DNA of 10,482 nt from an uncultured Paraburkholderia sp. (GTDB taxonomy: Bacteria; Pseudomonadota; Gammaproteobacteria; Burkholderiales; Burkholderiaceae): assembly GCA_937917025.1 (NCBI GenBank), contig CALFSF010000401.1, positions 1 to 10,482 on the forward strand. The letters run 5' to 3'. Positions 7,342-10,482 of this stretch are shown piece by piece (position 1 is the stretch's first letter; the number at the start of each line of letters is the position of its first letter). Under the pieces are notes generated by a model. That model was not told where the DNA came from, searched no databases, and saw nothing but the letters and a program-made list of their open reading frames with translations. A program made the position numbers and the translations under genes.

Positions 7342-7965
7342 ATGAACGACTGGACCAATCTCGCTGACGCGCTCCGCATCGGCGGCTGGGTGATCTGGCC
7401 GCTAAGCGCGCTTGCGGTGGTCGCGCTTGCCATCGTGCTCGACCGGATGTACACGCTATGGCGGTTCGCGCGTATGCCCGCGGGTGCGCTGAATCCCTCG
7501 ACGCAACATGCTGCCCATGTCGCGGCCTCGCTGCCGCGGCACCATGCGTTGAGCCGGCTAAGCCGGGTGTTCGAAGACAACGGCGTCCCGCTGTGGCGTA
7601 TCGAATCGAGAGCCGAGTCGCAGGCCGCGCGGATCGAACGGGACATGAGCCGTGGCCTGTGGCTGCTCGAAACGATCGTGACCGCTGCGCCGCTAGTCGG
7701 TCTGCTTGGCACGATCGTCGGGATGATGCATTCGTTCAGGCTGATCGGCGGCGACGGGCCGGTCAATCCGGCACGCGTATCGGGCGGTGTCGCGCAGGCG
7801 CTGGTTGCAACGGCGATCGGGCTCGTGATCGCGCTTGTCGCGCTGTTTGCATTCAACTACTTTTCGCGGCGCGTCGACCACCTGATGGATGAACTCGAAT
7901 CGTTCGCGAACGAAAATCTCGGCGCGTTGCGACTGGCCCGCGAACAGCCAGGTATGCCGTCATGA
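7342..7965 (+). CDS. exbB: ExbB-type proton-channel protein (MotA/TolQ/ExbB family)
   Basis: A 207-aa inner-membrane subunit of the TonB energising complex, which uses the proton gradient to drive the receptor. It has three membrane helices near 14-36, 107-131 and 148-174. The family signatures are clear: APLVGLLGTIVGMMHSF (116-132) in helix 2 and AQALVATAIGLVIALVALFAFNYF (151-174) in helix 3, with a cytoplasmic domain between helices 1 and 2. GAAGGGAAAC precedes the ATG. It starts 28 bp after the receptor stop and its own stop overlaps the ExbD start (ATGA), so the genes are one operon. TolQ is the alternative family member, but no Tol-Pal genes are nearby. Confidence 0.92.
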   Translation: MNDWTNLADALRIGGWVIWPLSALAVVALAIVLDRMYTLWRFARMPAGALNPSTQHAAHVAASLPRHHALSRLSRVFEDNGVPLWRIESRAESQAARIERDMSRGLWLLETIVTAAPLVGLLGTIVGMMHSFRLIGGDGPVNPARVSGGVAQALVATAIGLVIALVALFAFNYFSRRVDHLMDELESFANENLGALRLAREQPGMPS

Positions 7966-8360
7966 AACTGCGTCGCCGCCGTTCGTCGAGGCGTGGCCGC
8001 ATCGAGATCATTCCGATGATCGACGTGATGTTCTTCCTGCTGGCAACGTTCATGCTGACGTCGCTTGCGATGCAGCGTCTCGATACCGTGCGCGTGAATC
8101 TGCCGCAAGGAAGCGCGCAGCGCCTGTCGGAAGATACGCCGTTGACGCTCACGGTGAACCGCGCGAACCAGATCTTTATCAACCAGCAGGCGGTGCGTCT
8201 CGACCAGATCGTCTCCGTGGTTGCGAAGCGCTTGCCGCGTGACGGCAATCTGGTTGTCGCAGCCGACGATGGCGCGTCACACGGTGTCGTTGTACAGGCC
8301 ATGCTGCAGGCGCGAAAAGCAGGCGCAGCGCATTTCCTGGTCGCTGTACACAGTGAATAG
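7962..8360 (+). CDS. exbD: ExbD-type biopolymer transport protein
   Basis: A 132-aa protein with a short basic cytoplasmic N-terminus (KLRRRRSSRRGR), one membrane helix (about 20-38) and a periplasmic domain. IEIIPMIDVMFFLLATFML carries the conserved membrane aspartate D21, the residue thought to carry protons in ExbD/TolR proteins. The periplasmic part (PLTLTVNRANQIFINQQAV ... VVAADDGASHGVVVQAM) follows the family pattern. The start overlaps the ExbB stop by 4 bp and the end overlaps the TonB start by 8 bp, so translation of the three is likely coupled and their amounts matched. Confidence 0.92.
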   Translation: MKLRRRRSSRRGRIEIIPMIDVMFFLLATFMLTSLAMQRLDTVRVNLPQGSAQRLSEDTPLTLTVNRANQIFINQQAVRLDQIVSVVAKRLPRDGNLVVAADDGASHGVVVQAMLQARKAGAAHFLVAVHSE

Positions 8361-9045
8361 AGGTGTACCGCCCGCATCCGGACCGCGCGGCCGGTTGGAC
8401 CGGCCATGGTTGCGCTTTGGCATCGCGCTCGTTCCCGGTGTCTTGCTGTGGCTGTTCGCGCTTGCGCGCATGTCGTCGTGGCTGGCGCCGGACGCTCCAT
8501 CGCCGCATGTGCCCGAAGCGCTCGACATGCGCATCGTGGAACTGCCTCCATCGGCAGAACCTGTGCATCCTGAAGCGTCCGCCCCGACGCGCAAACCGCC
8601 GCCTTCACGTCACGCGCCACCACAGCGACAGTCGCACGCAGAACCGCCTGCGTCGACGCATCCCGTGATGCAGGCGCTACCGGACGCGACGGCGCACAGT
8701 CAGGAAGGCCCGCCGCCGTCGGAGAAATCCGCCGATAGCGCCGCCGCCAGTGCTTCGACGACAACGACAGGATCTGGCGTCACGCAGGCACGGCTGATGT
8801 CGCAACCGCTACCGGCCGTGCCTGACGACCTGCGCGAAGTGGCCTGGCGCGCCGTGGCCGTCGCGCGGTTTGCGATTCACGTGGACGGTACATACGATGT
8901 TCATTTGCTGACTCCAACCCGGTCCCCACGCCTGAACCAGGTCCTGCTGGAATCACTGCACAGGTGGCGCTTCTTTCCCGCGATGGACAACGGGCATCCG
9001 ATCGAGAGCCATCAGGATGTGCGGATTCATTTCAACGTGGAATGA
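8353..9045 (+). CDS. tonB: TonB-family energy transducer
   Basis: A 230-aa periplasm-spanning protein that transmits ExbBD energy to the receptor. A single N-terminal membrane helix (about 22-40, FGIALVPGVLLWLFALARM) is followed by a proline-rich spacer (about 46-125, with KPPPSRHAPP and GPPPSEKS). The TonB C-terminal domain is at about 165-230: FAIHVDGTYDVHLLTPT, SPRLNQVLLESLHRWRFFPA and NGHPIESHQDVRIHFNVE. The WRFFPA and NG.PI elements are typical. The start is taken as GTG at 8353, inside the end of exbD, since no ATG is available and the next in-frame TTG (8395) has no ribosome site. It has no obvious site of its own, consistent with re-initiation after ExbD. The exact start is the least certain point. 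Confidence 0.88.
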   Translation: MNRGVPPASGPRGRLDRPWLRFGIALVPGVLLWLFALARMSSWLAPDAPSPHVPEALDMRIVELPPSAEPVHPEASAPTRKPPPSRHAPPQRQSHAEPPASTHPVMQALPDATAHSQEGPPPSEKSADSAAASASTTTTGSGVTQARLMSQPLPAVPDDLREVAWRAVAVARFAIHVDGTYDVHLLTPTRSPRLNQVLLESLHRWRFFPAMDNGHPIESHQDVRIHFNVE

Positions 9046-9048
9046 CTG

Positions 9049-9086
9049 GATCGGGTGAGCCCGGGCGGTCCATCTCTCACCCCATC
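9049..9086 (+). terminator. Hairpin after tonB, possible transcription end
   Basis: GGGTGAG (9053-9059) pairs perfectly with CTCACCC (9076-9082). Beyond a single mismatch, GAT/ATC pairs outside, giving an 11-position stem with one mismatch around a 16-nt loop. It begins three bases after the tonB stop. There is no U-tract, so it may instead stabilise the operon mRNA or act with Rho. Confidence 0.35.
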
Positions 9087-9123
9087 GAATCATCTGACAA
9101 AAACTGGTGGTAACACCCCCACT

Positions 9124-9159
9124 TGACGGCATTACATCCAGATGACAGGATTGCCGTCA
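9124..9159. promoter_or_regulatory. Inverted repeat over the tetR start, possible autoregulatory operator
   Basis: TGACGGCA (9124-9131) and TGCCGTCA (9152-9159) are perfect inverted arms separated by 20 bp; the second arm includes the first base of the ATG. Inside lies a smaller palindrome, CATC-CA-GATG (9135-9144). TetR-family proteins commonly bind such repeats at their own promoters. As RNA, the same repeat could pair over the start codon while leaving the AGGA ribosome site in the loop. Confidence 0.4.
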
Positions 9160-9803
9160 TGAACTCGATCGTCGATGAAATACAAACGCCGGGGCTGCGC
9201 GACCGGCACAAGGCCCGGACCCGTGAAAGCATTCTCGGCGCCGTCGCGCTTTGCCTCGAAAACGATGGCCTCGCCAACCTGAGCTTCGCCCAGATCGCAC
9301 GGGAAGCAGGCGTCGGCGAAAGCACGGCGTTTCGCTACTTCCCGACCCGGGAGGCGCTTCTCGAAGCGTTCTGGGAATGGGCGCCCAAAGCCATCAACCG
9401 GGATCAGTTCCCACGCACGTATGAGGAATTGTCCGCGCGGCTTGGACCCGATTTCGTGAGCTTCGACAGGCGCGAGTCGCTGATTCGCGGGATGCTCGCG
9501 TCGCAGGTGGGCAAGGAGGCGCGCCTCAAGACCAACGCGTCTCGCCAGAAGGCATTTCAGGAATTGATCGACCGCGAAGTCGGACCGATGCCGAAGGCCG
9601 AACGCCAGCGGCTCTGCGCAGCGGTTCAATTGCTGTACTCCGCGAGCGCATGGGCCGCGTTCAAGGACTACTGGGATATGGACGGCCGCGAGGCTGCAAC
9701 CGCGGCCACCCAGGCAATCGGCGCACTGCTCGACGACGCCCGTCGCCGTGTGCGACAACAGAAACAGAAAAAGACCGGCTCAAAGCCTGCCCGCAAGACG
9801 TAG
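9159..9803 (+). CDS. TetR/AcrR-family transcriptional regulator
   Basis: A 214-aa regulator with an N-terminal DNA-binding domain: helix RTRESILGAVALCLENDGL (20-38), then the helix-turn-helix LSFAQIAREAGVGESTAFRYFPTREALLEAF (41-71), which has the family's GVGESTAFRYFPTREAL signature. The C-terminal part (about 80-200) is the variable all-helical ligand and dimer domain; nothing in it identifies the ligand. The tail is lysine/arginine rich. ATG at 9159 is chosen over a TTG at 9123 because AGGA sits 8 bases upstream and the protein then starts shortly before the HTH domain. It is separated from tonB by 113 bp, so it is likely transcribed separately. Probable target: its own promoter and the following gene. 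Confidence 0.9.
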   Translation: MNSIVDEIQTPGLRDRHKARTRESILGAVALCLENDGLANLSFAQIAREAGVGESTAFRYFPTREALLEAFWEWAPKAINRDQFPRTYEELSARLGPDFVSFDRRESLIRGMLASQVGKEARLKTNASRQKAFQELIDREVGPMPKAERQRLCAAVQLLYSASAWAAFKDYWDMDGREAATAATQAIGALLDDARRRVRQQKQKKTGSKPARKT

Positions 9804-9848
9804 TTCAGGAACCCACTTTCCCATGTAAATCTTCGGTTGAGGTCTCTC

Positions 9849-10325
9849 ATGCTCTTTCACGCTTCCATCCCTGCCCGTCACCCCGAAAACGTCGCGCGCG
9901 TCATCGCCGAATTGTGGGGCGGATTTCATGCACCGTTCCCCTCGTTCCCCGATTCGTGGATGGCGATCGCAGGCGACGATCGCGGTTCGATCATCGAGAC
10001 CTATCCCGCTGACCGCGTCCTTTGTCCCGGCAATGCGCAGGAATCCTGCGTTCCAGGTACGAGTGCATTGGCGCAATACAGCGCGTTTCATATCGCCATC
10101 GCGAGCACGAGGACGCCCGACGAGGTGCTTGCGATCGGAGAACGTGAAGGCTGGCGCGCGGTGAGGTGTACACGCGGTCACGACTTCTTCGACGTCATCG
10201 AACTGTGGATCGAAGAGACAACCATGATCGAAGTGCTGACCGACGAAATGCAGAAGCAGTATCTTGCGTTCGCCACACCAGCAAACTTCCGCGCCTTTGC
10301 GGCGGCTGCGGCCGCGCAGGCCTGA
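9849..10325 (+). CDS. Uncharacterised 158-aa protein, possibly a divergent VOC-fold protein
   Basis: The ATG at 9849 follows GAGG with a 6-base spacer, 45 bp after the tetR stop, so it is probably co-transcribed with or controlled by TetR. I do not recognise the family. The predicted pattern is two copies of beta-alpha-beta-beta-beta: LFHASIPA / HPENVARVIAEL / SWMAIAG / GSIIETYP, then FHIAIAS / TPDEVLAIGEREGW / AVRCTRG / DVIELWIE / TMIEVLT. His and Glu occur at matching places in each half (H4 and E50; H81 and E128), the usual positions of metal ligands in vicinal-oxygen-chelate proteins. There is no signal peptide or membrane helix. An alanine run closes the protein. The VOC assignment is an inference from pattern; the coding call itself is firm. 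Confidence 0.75.
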   Translation: MLFHASIPARHPENVARVIAELWGGFHAPFPSFPDSWMAIAGDDRGSIIETYPADRVLCPGNAQESCVPGTSALAQYSAFHIAIASTRTPDEVLAIGEREGWRAVRCTRGHDFFDVIELWIEETTMIEVLTDEMQKQYLAFATPANFRAFAAAAAAQA

Positions 10326-10395
10326 AGCGCCATATCTGCGTGGCCACGCCGACGGTGCAGTGTGACCCGATACACACCAAGTTGGCCCGCAACCC

Positions 10396-10482
10396 TCAGT
10401 ATGGCAGCGAGAGGAGTGCTTCGATGGCATGTGTGTCGGCCGACGAGACGGGCGTGAAGACGTTCATGCTCAAACCTTCGGC
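10396..10482 (-). CDS. C-terminal end of a gene entering from the right edge (partial)
   Basis: On the minus strand, an open frame enters from the window edge and stops with TGA at 10396-10398. The 28 visible residues contain SMNVFTPVSSADTHAIEALL and end LLSLPY, with about 75% G/C at third positions. It would be convergent with the 158-aa gene, leaving a 70-bp gap. Too little is visible to name a family. A competing plus-strand frame starts at ATG 10424 after a good GAGGAG site, so the orientation is not certain. Confidence 0.4.
   Translation of the reverse strand, partial: AEGLSMNVFTPVSSADTHAIEALLSLPY

Noticed and set aside
5760..7856. Long minus-strand open frames (308 and 376 aa) inside the receptor and exbB
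   Set aside because: They are antisense shadows typical of GC-rich coding DNA; the plus strand has unmistakable receptor and ExbB signatures.
7853..8764. 303-aa minus-strand frame across exbB, exbD and tonB
   Set aside because: Arg/Cys/Ala-rich composition without domains; three well-supported genes cover the opposite strand.
10424..10482. Plus-strand partial gene starting ATG after GAGGAG
   Set aside because: The ribosome site is attractive, but only 19 codons are visible and the minus-strand frame over the same bases is more protein-like and ends in a stop; kept as an alternative.
1..10482. CRISPR arrays, tRNA/rRNA genes, insertion sequences, integrase or phage genes
   Set aside because: None seen: no regularly spaced repeats beyond the short array at 2873-2961, no transposase or integrase motifs, and no tRNA-like cloverleaf noticed by eye.

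Overview
The window is about 10.5 kb of GC-rich DNA with strong G/C preference at third codon positions. Its protein families (MocD-like desaturase, SirB2-like protein, Zur-type operator, compact TonB/ExbBD set) suggest a betaproteobacterium, most likely of the Burkholderia/Paraburkholderia/Caballeronia group. This assignment rests on recognition of sequence style, not on a marker gene. I see no rRNA, tRNA, CRISPR array, insertion sequence or phage gene.

Left part (127-2862, minus strand): a three-gene operon for an oxygen-dependent, non-haem di-iron oxidation system. Transcription runs from a membrane fatty-acid-desaturase/hydrocarbon-oxygenase-type enzyme, through a Rieske [2Fe-2S] ferredoxin, to an FAD/NAD(P)H ferredoxin reductase. 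Electrons should flow NAD(P)H -> FAD reductase -> Rieske protein -> membrane di-iron enzyme. Order and types match the mocD-mocE-mocF arrangement known from rhizopine catabolism, but the substrate here is unknown. Just upstream of the first gene lies an array of two 21-bp tandem repeats and two inverted relatives, a likely operator region.

Middle (about 2863-4868): a SirB2-like four-helix membrane protein on the minus strand, about 555 bp with no convincing gene, a small uncharacterised plus-strand protein (4074-4412), and about 430 bp that looks like a decayed minus-strand gene.

Right-centre (4838-9045, plus strand): a self-contained TonB uptake operon. It encodes a TonB-dependent outer-membrane receptor, then ExbB, ExbD (4-bp overlap) and a short TonB (8-bp overlap, GTG start). 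Upstream sits TGTTATGTTATAACA, which contains a perfect 12-bp palindrome and closely resembles a Zur (zinc-uptake regulator) operator. The most informative reading is a zinc- or zincophore-uptake receptor that carries its own energising complex and is derepressed by zinc starvation.

Right end (9159-10482): a TetR-family regulator with an inverted repeat over its start, followed by a 158-aa protein whose secondary-structure pattern and H/E/H/E spacing suggest a divergent VOC (glyoxalase/dioxygenase-fold) protein. The tail of a convergent minus-strand gene probably runs off the right edge, and a coding-like minus-strand fragment touches the left edge.
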